NCBI RefSeq assembly: GCF_001680005.1
Contig: NC_033566.1
Location: 992,001-1,056,000 of the forward strand
DNA: 64,000 nt
Source: Plasmodium coatneyi
Lineage: Eukaryota > Apicomplexa > Aconoidasida > Haemosporida > Plasmodiidae
Reading direction: 5' to 3'
Position numbers and translations under genes: made by a program. The notes under the pieces are model-generated. The model was not told where the DNA came from. It did not search any database and saw nothing but the letters and a program-made list of their open reading frames with translations. This document shows, piece after piece, positions 22,242-32,469 of the stretch (position 1 is its first letter; each line of letters begins with the position of its first letter).

Positions 22242-23037
22242 TAAGGTGAACAGGAATTTGAGAGATTATTTCCCCATGCCTGTTGGGAAGGATCATTTTG
22301 GTGTGTCCTCTTCCTGCAGCAGTTCTATATTCTGTTACAACATTTGTTTTGCATTATGTTTCTTAGGTTCTTCAACAAATTGGATTCCTTCGCGGGGATC
22401 ATTTTCGCGCTGCTTGAAAATGGCTAGTTAGGATAAATAAATTTGGGAGGGATATTTTTTGCAAAAAAAAAGGTGCACACAAAAGGGTAATGGGCAGATA
22501 AAAAAGTATGCAAATAAAAGCGGGTAGAAGGAACGTTGATCCGCCCGGCACTGCAAAAACGATGTGTAATAGGACCCACGCTGGATGAACCTACATTCTG
22601 GGATGCGATAATAGATGCGCAACGCAACAAGGATGCAAAACAGGTGATGCACCAGCAGATCTGATTATTGCCAAGCGCACCTTTCTATGCAAGTTGTATA
22701 CGCACATGTAAGGAAGAAGTGCTTCCGCAATAGTTGTGTAGCCCAAATTGTGAACAAATCGGATTATCCCCTCACCCTTTTTTAATAACAAATCGGTGAG
22801 AGGAAACACTATACCGCTATGGCAATGACAAGCTGACACACGGGAGGCACACAATGAGGTGAAAAGAACGATCAAGCAGATGCGCGCATCCCACCCGTAC
22901 ATATATAGCAGCGCGGCTTAACCATTCGATACCTCCCCTGTAAAAGCGATTACCCACTGCATAAGCAGGAAGAAGGGAAAACAGCACACCTGGTTTATAC
23001 GCACATGTGACTACACAAATATATATATAAACGTATA
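22242..23037. other. Divergent promoter region between RAP and GatB genes
   Basis: Nearly 800 bp shared by two divergently transcribed genes, both with probable organelle products. Open frames here are short and lack protein patterns. No motif can be assigned by eye. Confidence 0.55.
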
Positions 23038-25077
23038 ATGAACGTTCGTTCCTTTTTCCCCTACGTTCTCATTTTCATTTCAACCGAGATATTCACTTGT
23101 TACAAACTAACCCGCCTAACCCACCCGGGGGAATCCCTGTTCCGTAATAAGGGGGAAACAAGAAGGCGCAGAGGAATTAGAATTAGCGTTGCCAAGAACC
23201 AAACAAGCGGCATTGACGGTATAGCCAATTATGCTGATATCGAAAGGAAAGTAAAATGCAGAATTGGGGTGGAAGTCCACGTGCAGCTGAGCACAAAATA
23301 TAAAGCCTTCTGTAACTGTTTTAATGTCGCTTCTTCACATAATGATAAAACGTATGAAAGGAATTATATCGATTTGTGCAATTTTTTAAAGGACAACATT
23401 TTGAAGACAGGAAATGAGGCAGCAGATTTGAATTGGCTAGGGGGGGTCATTTCCGCAGAGACGAAACGGTATATTAGTGAAGATCCTATGTATACCATTA
23501 ATAGGCCAAACAAACACATATGCAACAGGTGTGTAGGCGAGGTGGGCTCCCTAAGCTTACTGAACAGCACGGCTGTCTTGTTCACATACCTAATTAGCAT
23601 TATTCTTAATTGCAACATAAACAATATTATTACCTTTGATAGAAAAATTTATAATTATTATGACTTGCCTAAAGGTTATCAGATTACGCAAAAGGAAACG
23701 CCCATTGGTTTGGACGGTAACATTTCTGTGCAGGGAAAGAATGTTCGCATAAAGAGCGTCCACCTAGAGGAAGACACGAGCAAGTGTTTCTTCCTTCCGC
23801 GAAATGTGGATATGCCCGATCGGGGGGATACCCCCTGCGAAGGTAGCAATGATGGGAAAGGAACTACATTTATGGAGGACAGTGACATTCTGAACCTTAA
23901 CAATGGTAATGACAAAAGGGAAGAGGATAATGGGGACATAAATGTTGAATGGTCCACCAGGGACAGTGACAAACTGGTCTCTCATAGGTGTAACCGAACA
24001 GACCAGCCATCAAACAGCAATGACGAAGTAAATAATTTGAACAAGAAAATATTACTAGATTATAACCGGTGCGGCATCCCCCTAGCCGAAATCGTCGTCG
24101 AAGATGACTACATGAACGCAGAAGAGTGCATTAACCTACTGAAGGAGATAAAAAATAAAGTGTGCCTCCTTGGAGTATGCGTGGGGAACAAGGAAAATAT
24201 CAGGTCGGACATTAACATATCTTTTGAATACGACAATGTGAAGTACAGCAGAGTTGAAATAAAAAATGTTAACAGCTTCAGAAAAATTAAGAGTTGCATA
24301 GAGCAGGAGAAGAAAAATTTTATTAATCGAATTATCACAGAGGGAACAGAAAGAAGCCACCAATCCATGTCAAACGAAATGTATACGAAAAGCTACCTAG
24401 ACAGTACGCATTACGTTGTCAGGAAAAAGGAAGTATACAATTATGTGCACGAAAGGAACATCCCCCAATATAAGCTCAGCAAACATGTTATAAAGCTGCT
24501 AAAATTTTATGTTAATTATAAAATAAAAATATACGAGGATGAAGTGAAGTACAATTGGTCCAAGCAATATTTTCATGTCTTCCTGAATGATCCCTTTTTA
24601 TATAACTATTTTAATGAATGCCTAAAATTTGAGGAAGAAAAATATGTGTCCAATTTTATAGTTAATATACTCCTCGACGTGATTAAAAAGAAAAATATGC
24701 TTTCCAAAAATATCTTAATAAAGCCGAAAAACTTTTGCTTCCTCATTAACTATGCTATGAAGAACAACTTAGACAACACCTCCTTGAAGGCGTTCCTCTT
24801 TAACTATGTGGATGTAGGATTCGAAAATGAGCTCCTCCTCGAAACATTTAAAAACGTGGACGTTGCAGAAATGGAGCAGGATTTGAAAAAACTCATTGAC
24901 GATAATATACAGCATTTAAAAATCGATGGGGAAAAAAATGTCCTCAATGAGCAAAACTTTAAGAACAGAATTATGGGACTTTTGAAGGGCCAAATGAGTC
25001 AACGTGGTTCGCAGGTGCACGTCAACTACAAGTCGGTGAGCGCATTCATTGACGATTACGTAAGGAGATTGACATGA
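23038..25077 (+). CDS. gatB: Glutamyl-tRNA(Gln) amidotransferase subunit B, apicoplast type
   Basis: A single-exon gene of 679 codons. GatB is the kinase/transamidase subunit that, with GatA, converts Glu-tRNA(Gln) to Gln-tRNA(Gln). In Plasmodium this works in the apicoplast. Residues 1-22 are a hydrophobic signal peptide (FFPYVLIFISTEIFTC), followed by a basic segment that fits a transit peptide. The catalytic cradle starts near residue 78 (CRIGVEVHVQL). Family motifs are NRCVGEVGSL, YNYYDLPKGYQITQ, VHLEEDTSK, NRCGIPLAEIVVEDD and RVEIKNVNSF. The usual CxxC zinc site is only partly recognisable (CNCF near residue 95, ICNRC). A charged Plasmodium-specific insert separates the LEEDTSK and CGIPLAEIV motifs (about residues 260-340). 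The C-terminal helical and YqeY-like parts are present but diverged. Confidence 0.95.
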   Translation: MNVRSFFPYVLIFISTEIFTCYKLTRLTHPGESLFRNKGETRRRRGIRISVAKNQTSGIDGIANYADIERKVKCRIGVEVHVQLSTKYKAFCNCFNVASSHNDKTYERNYIDLCNFLKDNILKTGNEAADLNWLGGVISAETKRYISEDPMYTINRPNKHICNRCVGEVGSLSLLNSTAVLFTYLISIILNCNINNIITFDRKIYNYYDLPKGYQITQKETPIGLDGNISVQGKNVRIKSVHLEEDTSKCFFLPRNVDMPDRGDTPCEGSNDGKGTTFMEDSDILNLNNGNDKREEDNGDINVEWSTRDSDKLVSHRCNRTDQPSNSNDEVNNLNKKILLDYNRCGIPLAEIVVEDDYMNAEECINLLKEIKNKVCLLGVCVGNKENIRSDINISFEYDNVKYSRVEIKNVNSFRKIKSCIEQEKKNFINRIITEGTERSHQSMSNEMYTKSYLDSTHYVVRKKEVYNYVHERNIPQYKLSKHVIKLLKFYVNYKIKIYEDEVKYNWSKQYFHVFLNDPFLYNYFNECLKFEEEKYVSNFIVNILLDVIKKKNMLSKNILIKPKNFCFLINYAMKNNLDNTSLKAFLFNYVDVGFENELLLETFKNVDVAEMEQDLKKLIDDNIQHLKIDGEKNVLNEQNFKNRIMGLLKGQMSQRGSQVHVNYKSVSAFIDDYVRRLT

Positions 25078-25541
25078 GGGTTTTTTTTTCCACACCGTTC
25101 AAGTCACTGCGGACATCACCAAGCATCATCCCTTTTTTCATTTTTTCCCTTTTTTTTGTTTCAAAAATTGGTCTTGCTTGGACCCATTTATGCGAACGAA
25201 TGGGTGCAAGTGTGGCAGAACAAACGGCGACATCTCATTAGCACGTGCGTGCATAGGAGGGGCCACACCCGTGGGTAAGTATTAACCCACCATTTGTTTA
25301 TCTAGTTACAAACTCAATCTTTTTGTTTAATTTATTTTTTTTGTTGTTGTTGTAAATAACATGTATGTGTGAAAAGAGGAAATTCAAAAAATGGGTAGTT
25401 TTCTTTCTTCAAACGTGAGTAGTATCACATAGGGACAAAAATAATCATAATAAAGTGGTAGACACCCCTTGCTTATATCATGCTGCACTAATTGGATGGC
25501 AGAATGGCGCACCGATCCACCACTCCTCTCGTGCGAAAATT
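25078..25541. other. Convergent gap after GatB
   Basis: About 460 bp of AT-rich sequence with T runs near 25150 and 25330. It holds the 3' ends of GatB and of the minus-strand gene that follows. No gene or hairpin is seen. Confidence 0.6.
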
Positions 25542-27230
25542 TCAAAAGACGAAATTAAGGACATTCTTATCAGCCCGGTATACAATCCTCTCCACCCTTT
25601 TTTGATTCGCCCCTTTCTTACTACCTCCGCGGGGGTAAAAATAAAAGGTCGGATTTATATGCGGACGGATGCACAATTTTTCCCGCTCATTGAAATATAA
25701 GTGGTAAAACAGAAGAACATAATTTAAGTCGAAATGAAGTTTGTCACTATTTAGGATAATATTCTCATTGTTCAGGTAGCTGAAATTTTTCGACTGAAAA
25801 AAGGATAAATTATTAAAATAAATCTCCCTTCGTGTGAGTATGCTCCTGACGTCATACTTGCTTCCATCGAGGTATAACAATTCGTTTAAGTAAAAAATAT
25901 CTTTATTTATGTTGTATGTTAGGACGAGTGGTAACGTGGAGGAGAATTTCCCATTCAGGTACACGTTGATCACCTTAATGTTTATGCCGTCCTTTTTCAA
26001 ACGTGCCATTCGGTCATTCTTTGAGCTATCTTTATTATTTGCTTCACTTGGGATAGTCTGATGACTCCAAATGGGGATGTTCTCCTGCGAAGAAAGCTCA
26101 TCTTGACCCCGTTCCTCACTTTTTCCAGTACACATTTCTATTTTTGAAAGATGTATTAAATTCCCCTGGTCGATAAGTTTACCCCCCGTGAAGAACAACT
26201 GTTCAGATAAGCGGAGCAACTTATTCAGATGATACTTATAATAATATTTTATGTAAAAAGGATCAACTGCTATTTTGCTTTTCCCAATTTCTAAGAATGA
26301 TTTATTCGCCGATACGAGGTTCATTACTGCTATGTCTTTCTGCAGGTGGCTGTTTACCTGCACGTACATAACATTTCGGCACAAGTAGTACACCCCTTTT
26401 ATTTTCTTATAAAATGATAAAATGCGAAATTTTTTTTTGTTTACAAGAAATTTAAATAGGAATGATTTATCGCGCACATTGTTTATGTATCCTTTTTGCC
26501 TTATGTCAACATTCAGCTTGCGCATAATTTTTTTTAAAATGTACATAAGGGTCCATTGTTTTTTGTCCAACCCCCACGTGGGGTATGCTTCTGCCCCCTT
26601 TCCAGCATAACCATCGGTGGGAATGTCTTCACTACCCGTTCCACCATAACTTGTTCTAACGTCGATTTGCTTTTCCGTTTGCTTCTCAAATTGGAGACGT
26701 CTAAACAACTCTAAAAGTTCGTCTTCCCCATGCTCATTTCTCGATAAATATTTTTTTAAAAATAGCAGATAAGTGCGAATTGTGCTTTTATAAGAGTTGT
26801 CTCCCTTTTTCATTCCCCTCACGGTAAATGATATGTTGTCATTATGCTTGTATAAAGTTACCTTCCTCAGCTGCAGTAGAAGCTTAAAGATGTTTAGTAA
26901 GTCTATCAAACTGAAGTTAAATAAGTTCTGAAAATATATCTTCTTCTCTGCGTCTACATTAAATTCGCATAATACACTTGGCGTCTTACTGTTTAGAGAT
27001 AAACGTCTCCCATTTTGAATAAAATTTTTTTTTTTTTTTTTTTGTTCTCTCAAAAAACTTGATCGCGTAGAATAAGACGTGTTGTTATTCCGCTCACTTC
27101 TTCCATTGCTGCTGTTGTATTTATTTATTACTTCACTTAAGAAAAATGAGAATTTTTTTTTTTCACACCAAACAGGATGTTTCTTTAATGAAATCATCAA
27201 AAGGATGATCAGCCAAAATGTGGGCGTCAT
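25542..27230 (-). CDS. Unrecognised secreted or organelle-targeted protein
   Basis: A single-exon gene of 562 codons; I do not recognise the family. Residues 5-22 form a clear signal peptide (FWLIILLMISL, then a short basic stretch and WC). A lysine/asparagine/serine-rich segment to about residue 75 follows, which would suit an apicoplast transit peptide. The remainder is a mixture of hydrophobic and basic stretches (e.g. SLIDLLNIFKLLLQLRK) with a low-complexity insert at about 190-225 and another near 370-410. No transmembrane segment other than the N-terminal one stands out. The gene is convergent with GatB and divergent from the SWC4-like gene. A two-codon uORF ends in TGA overlapping its ATG. 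Confidence 0.75.
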   Translation of the reverse strand: MTPTFWLIILLMISLKKHPVWCEKKKFSFFLSEVINKYNSSNGRSERNNNTSYSTRSSFLREQKKKKKNFIQNGRRLSLNSKTPSVLCEFNVDAEKKIYFQNLFNFSLIDLLNIFKLLLQLRKVTLYKHNDNISFTVRGMKKGDNSYKSTIRTYLLFLKKYLSRNEHGEDELLELFRRLQFEKQTEKQIDVRTSYGGTGSEDIPTDGYAGKGAEAYPTWGLDKKQWTLMYILKKIMRKLNVDIRQKGYINNVRDKSFLFKFLVNKKKFRILSFYKKIKGVYYLCRNVMYVQVNSHLQKDIAVMNLVSANKSFLEIGKSKIAVDPFYIKYYYKYHLNKLLRLSEQLFFTGGKLIDQGNLIHLSKIEMCTGKSEERGQDELSSQENIPIWSHQTIPSEANNKDSSKNDRMARLKKDGINIKVINVYLNGKFSSTLPLVLTYNINKDIFYLNELLYLDGSKYDVRSILTRREIYFNNLSFFQSKNFSYLNNENIILNSDKLHFDLNYVLLFYHLYFNEREKLCIRPHINPTFYFYPRGGSKKGANQKRVERIVYRADKNVLNFVF

Positions 27231-27235
27231 CCCAT
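27227..27235 (-). promoter_or_regulatory. Two-codon uORF overlapping the start of the secreted protein gene
   Basis: On the minus strand ATG GGA TGA begins at 27235. Its TGA (27229-27227) overlaps the main ATG at 27230-27228, giving another ATGA junction. Confidence 0.5.
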
Positions 27236-28465
27236 GATGTTACTTTGCTTCCCTGCGTTTATTTCATTTTGTTAATCTTTCACTAATTTGATGTTTTATT
27301 TTTCTGCACCTTTTCCTGCTCTTCACATTTCTTCCATCTTCAAAGCGCCATGGTTGTGTTATATAAAGTTGTGCCCGCTCTCTCCTTTTTTTTTTTTTTT
27401 TTTTTTTTTTCTGTTGCATTTGTAAAAATTTATCTTGTGCATTTTTTTTTTTTTTTTGGGAAGCCAAGCCGAGAAATGGAACTCAAAAAAAAGGAACCTT
27501 TAGGGGGGCGCAAATGCGAAGATTTGCTTGCGCTTTGAAGAATGCACGTTACTATCTACTAATCAGATAAATAAAAAGTACCAACGTGCATGCTTACATG
27601 TATAGCCCTTTTTCTTTTCAATAATGTGGGGGTAGCCTAGGAAAAACGTTTTCCCTTGGAAAAGTGCGATCAAGGAATACTCACCTATCGCAGCTTTGTA
27701 TACTTTTCGCAGTAATTGTAGTTACCGGTACTTAGTATTAATAAATGGGCTAACTTATTAATTTTGTTCTTTTTTTGCTGTTCTACTTTACCTTTTTTTT
27801 TGCTGTTCTTTTTTGCCGTTTTTTTTTCTTTTTGCCCATTTTGAACCACAAGCGCTTGTGTAACAGTACATTCATTTGAAGGAAAATCCCCGAGGGCATG
27901 TGCGACATACACCCTCGCCACACATGGTACAGAGTGCGGGTTATGCACATACACGCAGTTATACGAATGCGCCTATGTGAATTTAAATAACGATGCGCTT
28001 GTGATACCTGTCCTGAGTGCACAGGAAATACGCCTTTTTTCAAGTGAAAATTGTAAAGAGTAGAAAAGTAGGACTGAAAGCCCAGAATGGCAGATGCGTA
28101 GACCATCGCTCTAGTCGTTCTGACTACACATGTGCGTCATACATTTATAAGTACGTGCAACTATCTAGACTGTCATTTTTTTTAGTACATGGTTTTATAT
28201 CTTCTAAAATTTGCGCTTGCAGTTCTGCTTTTCCCTTTTTTTTTTTTTTTTTCGTTTCCATATTGTGGAAGCTCCTTTGAGTTCCCCATTTGGTAGCCTT
28301 TTCCGCTTATCTCCGTTGTGCGTCCTTTTTATTCTTTTTTTTTTTGTTTATATAATAAGAATTTACCAGTGCTCACTGCACATCAAGTAGAAATGAGCCG
28401 TATCCTTCTGTCAATTGCTGTGAATACTCCCCTTCTTAAGTTTCTTCCAAATCGCATGTTCCAAA
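27236..28465. other. Divergent promoter region before the SWC4-like gene
   Basis: About 1.2 kb without a supported gene. T runs of more than 15 bases lie near 27388 and 27442, with others near 28230 and 28340. An ATG at 28456 opens an out-of-frame uORF that overlaps the SWC4-like start. Confidence 0.6.
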
Positions 28466-30325
28466 ATGAGTCAAATATATGACATGCTCGGTATCAACAT
28501 TGATAAAATAAAGAACAAGAAGAAGCAGAAGGAGAAGAAGAGCAAACAGGAACTAAATTTCCTGAAGGAAAACGACAACTTGTTTTCGCTCCCCACCTCG
28601 TCAAAAACGATAAACGTAATGACCTACACGTATAAGTGTGTAATCGTATGATCATGCGCTTTACACGTTTCTCATATTTCGAATGTTTACGTCGGTTGAA
28701 GAAGCGTGACATGGACTAATTCGTGGTTATGTCCTCACGTGTCTCCCCACAAAAATAAAGCAAACGCATCTCCCAAAATGGCAATAAATAAAACAATTTT
28801 TTGTTCGTATTTTCGTTACCCCCCCTTCAGTTCAGTAACAAAAATGTGAGCATCTGGAGACTAGTAAACTTCAGGAACAAATGCAGAAAAGACGATTTGA
28901 TCCTAAAAAAGTGGAAAAAAATTGGATACAAAAATGACAAAGGTGATAAGGGTCAGATAGCTGATCGATCTGATAGAAGCGCGTTTGACGAAAACAAAGT
29001 GGAGGACGATTACACCTTTGAAAGGTTTAATAAAAAAATAAACGTCATAAAGTACACAGATGAACTCTACGAAAAAGAAATAAAAAACATGAATCCAAAA
29101 TGGACAAAGGAAGAAACGGACTATTTATTCAAACTGTGTGAAAAATATGAATGCCACTTCGTCATTGTGCATGACGTATATGATGGAAAATACAAAAGAA
29201 CCATCGAAGAAATAAAGGACCGATTTTATAGCGTGTCTAAGAAAGTTATTGAAGATCTGTTTGATCAAAAAATTAAATTAGAAGAAGCGAAAAGTGTAAA
29301 AAATAATAGTGACATCCTTAAGTTAAAAGAAACAAAAGCGAAGCATCCACTCGTAAAATTCAACTACAATATAGAGGCGGACATCGAAAGGAAAAATCTC
29401 ATTCACAAAACTTATACAGTATCGAAAAAGGACGTCATGTTGGAAGAAATGACCATGGAAAATATTAAAAAATTTGAAAATAAAATTAAGCAGGAAATGA
29501 AGAAGGCTTCGGATATGAAAAAATTGAAAAAGAAGTTTGAGCTAACCACGGAGGAGATAGTACCGGTATGGCAGAGAAACCAGCGCAACCAAGGCGATGC
29601 GCCGATTAAAGAACAATGAAATGGCAAATAACATCCTCCTAAGTTATTATTCCGATATATATGTTATATGCCAGTTCAAATATGCCCCTTTTTTATACCA
29701 CCTCCATCATGCTTTCCCCCTCATGACAGATAAACAAATTGCCCGAGGATGACAAGGAAGAAAAATATATATACAGCGCTAGACACTTCTTTCAAAAGCT
29801 TAAAATAGATATTTCCTACTTTGACAAAGTAGACACCTATTTAAAGGATAACGAAATAGACAAGCCGACAATCTACACGGAAAACATCTGCTTCCTATAT
29901 GGGTACAACTGCATCTAAAATATTCGATTTTGTATAATTGCCTTTTTCTTCATTGCATGTTAAATTCACTTTTGCTCTTTTCCGTGTTGTTCCTTCCCAA
30001 ATGCAGCATTTTACGAACCGACGTGGCGATACTGCTAAATTTGAGGAAGAAAATTGAAAAGCTAAAACAGGTAAGGTTATTACGTAGGGGGTGTGACATG
30101 TTTCTGCTTTTGTGGAGTTGCCACTTCGTTCAGCATATTCGTGTTTGTTCTTTTACCCGATGGTGAATGTGTCTGCGTGCTATAGCTACGACAGTGCCGT
30201 AGCCACTGATAGCACCGCTTAACCATGTGTAACAATTTCCCCCCACACGCCAGGAACGCGAATATTGGAAGAGCCAACTAATGAGCTTGGAAGAGGAACA
30301 CTTAAAAAAAAAGAACAAAGCGTGA
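28466..30325 (+). CDS. SWC4/DMAP1-like chromatin protein (SANT domain), 5 exons
   Basis: Exons: 28466-28615, 28831-29565, 29730-29902, 30007-30070, 30254-30325, giving 397 aa with consistent phases. The start (MSQIYDMLGI) and the WRLVNF segment correspond to the N-terminal W-x-FxN part of DMAP1/SWC4. The best mark is the SANT/Myb-like region in exon 2: WTKEETDYLFKLCEKYE, then FVIVHDVYDGKY and IEEIKDRFYSV, which follows the DMAP1 pattern closely. The C-terminal exons encode LRTDVAILLNLRKKIEKL and a charged helix. In other eukaryotes SWC4/DMAP1 is shared by the NuA4 acetyltransferase and SWR1 (H2A.Z loading) complexes. The function here is inferred from the family. Exon 3 uses a GTACAA donor, the least typical one. 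Confidence 0.85.
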
Positions 30326-31185
30326 TATGTCTAATCAATGCAGTGAAAATGTAATAGCGCCAAAAAGGGATTTATTATTTTTTTTTTTTCCACATGTTTA
30401 TTTTTTTTTTGTGGAAGATTATCAAAAAAATGGGTAAAAGAAAGATATATATTTTTTTTTAATTTTCCAAGGAGATACACTTAAAACGAAACCGACGTGC
30501 GCGTATTATTGCGAGGAAGTGTGGAAATGCAGCCGGTGTGCACGCGCCCATGCGTGCGTGAAAATACACCATCGCTTCATTTCAATTTTCCGTCGCAACT
30601 TCGGTGAACGGTCCGCTGTTAAAAAAAAATTAACGAACAGATTAGTTGCCGCATAAGAAACTTCTTGAGGGTATCCCCGTGAGGACCAAACAGAATGGGA
30701 ATGCTAAAAAAATTTGGCAACCAAACGCCTCAAGCTAACGAGCAACGGAACGCAAACGAAGAGTGCCAGCCCCACAGAAACATTGCAATTTTGTAGAAAG
30801 CATGTCAAGGGAAAGGAAAATGAGCCTGCGCAAAGAACACCGGCGAAGGGTTGCACAGTAGCACACCGCAACATCGAAAGGAACGCCCACATCATCGTAC
30901 GCATGTCGATACACGCCATTGGATATACATATACGTGTGAGCCGGTGCATAGAAGGGTGAAATTCGAAACAGGGGAAAGCGCAACATAGGCATCTCCCAC
31001 GAGACACACAAATTAAAATGAACTTCCCCAATGCGCAGAATAACACATCTGATATTTTACAAATAGTTGCAAAGTGTAACAGTTAAAGGGGGACGCATTA
31101 AGGAACATCCTCATGTGTGTGCTCTATTTCCCTACCCCATTGTTTGCTCACTTCAGTCACTTTTTCTTTCCACCCTTTCTGCGCA
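30326..31185. other. Intergenic region between SWC4-like and HUS1-like genes
   Basis: About 860 bp. Overlapping short frames occur on both strands at 30700-31046, but none has recognisable protein character. An ATG at 31113 begins an out-of-frame uORF that overlaps the next gene's start. Confidence 0.55.
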
Positions 31186-32085
31186 ATGAAGCTCCATGCG
31201 GAGTTTAAGCCAGATGGTATAGACGACTTTTCGCACATTTTGAAGGGGCTGAAGGACTTCTCGTCCTTTGCCGTGGAAAACTCCTTCCTGTGTTTCAAAT
31301 TCTCGGAAAAATATCTGTACATATTTGGAAACGAAAAGAATCACGTGGAAATATTTATAAAGATTAGCATGGAAGATTTATTTTACGACAATTTTATTTT
31401 AAAAAGCGCCACGGACAATCAAATTATCATCCTCGTTTATATTTTCCAAATATATGACATTTTTAAGAACGTTTCAAAGAGTACAAAAATAACCATTGAT
31501 TTATTTGACAAAAATGGAATATGCATTTTGCTGTTCAAGCATCAGTGCAGCGTGACAGACGCCTTAAAGAAATTTGAGTGTGGAATAGAACTTATTAACC
31601 CCTCGCTTACTGCCTTTCCAAATGTGAAGGTGAATAAAAATGCCTTCTCCATAAATTGCAAGTTAAAAAAATGCTGCAAAATTTTGAATACCTACTCGAA
31701 ATTTCAGGCAGACAAAGTGGAACTAAATTTCAATATTTCCAACAAACATTGTGATGTTGTTTTTTTGCTGGACTCAATAACCACGAAGAATGTAACGACG
31801 CTGAAAAATAATTACGTATTGAAAGATTTTATGGACAAGCAAGCCAAACAGGAAAAGGATCAAAATAATCGGAAATTTAATTTGAAAAAAGTTATATATA
31901 TTAAAACTTTGACAAAAGCTTTAAATATCCTCAACGAATGCAGAAATAATAAAGACGATGTTGGCATATTTAAAATTATCGTTCCTTATAACAAATGTTG
32001 GTTTGCTTTAAAACTGGGGCAGTTCGAATCTTCTGGGAATTGGAAGGTGCTTATCGTCATTACCGATCTGAGTCTAGATTTGTAA
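31186..32085 (+). CDS. HUS1-like checkpoint clamp subunit (9-1-1 complex)
   Basis: 299 codons from ATG 31186 (MKLHAEFKPDGIDDF). Length and layout fit HUS1, a PCNA-like ring subunit that joins RAD9 and RAD1 on damaged DNA. The N-terminus matches the family plan (MKFRA..I.D...L..F......L), with alternating beta strands such as FLCFKFSEKYLYIFGNE and ISMEDLFYDNF, then KITIDLFDKNGICILLF. The match is by pattern, not by a long conserved motif, so another PCNA-fold protein remains possible. The last codons contain a perfect donor (GTAAGT at 32082). An acceptor ending at 32271 would replace the final leucine with RATFT and a stop at 32290, so the true C-terminus is uncertain. Regulation is unknown. 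Confidence 0.6.
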   Translation: MKLHAEFKPDGIDDFSHILKGLKDFSSFAVENSFLCFKFSEKYLYIFGNEKNHVEIFIKISMEDLFYDNFILKSATDNQIIILVYIFQIYDIFKNVSKSTKITIDLFDKNGICILLFKHQCSVTDALKKFECGIELINPSLTAFPNVKVNKNAFSINCKLKKCCKILNTYSKFQADKVELNFNISNKHCDVVFLLDSITTKNVTTLKNNYVLKDFMDKQAKQEKDQNNRKFNLKKVIYIKTLTKALNILNECRNNKDDVGIFKIIVPYNKCWFALKLGQFESSGNWKVLIVITDLSLDL

Positions 32086-32469
32086 GTCGCAGCGGGGGTT
32101 CCAAGTGGGGATATTTCATCTAATCTGTAGGGTTTTCTGGCCTCCTAACCTGTCTGTATGTTCATTTGCCCCATTTGGGGATACCTTTTTTTTTTTTTTT
32201 TGGCGTTTTTTTCCCTTACGTTCTGCATCCAGTGATGTTCTTCGTTACGTGTGTATTCCTCTCGCACGCAGAAGGGCCACATTTACGTAACGTCCTCTGC
32301 ACCGTCACAGTAGTTTGTTTATTCACGCAGTAGAACTTTCATTGTGTATATTTTTTTGCATGCAGCCCTGATTCTTCGCGCAGGGTTGATAATAAAATAA
32401 AATGTGTGTCTGGGAGAGTCTTCACCCCGCATGATTCCACTGCACATTGGAAACTTCTTATCCTGCACG

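Noticed and set aside
27490..27540. GCGCAAATGC / GCTTGCGC stem as a tRNA or small RNA
   Set aside because: No cloverleaf, T-loop consensus or anticodon arm. The stem is short and imperfect.
30714..31046. Overlapping frames of 91-103 codons on both strands before HUS1
   Set aside because: They are mirror frames of the same stretch; the longest plus-strand one has no ATG at its start, and none resembles a protein.
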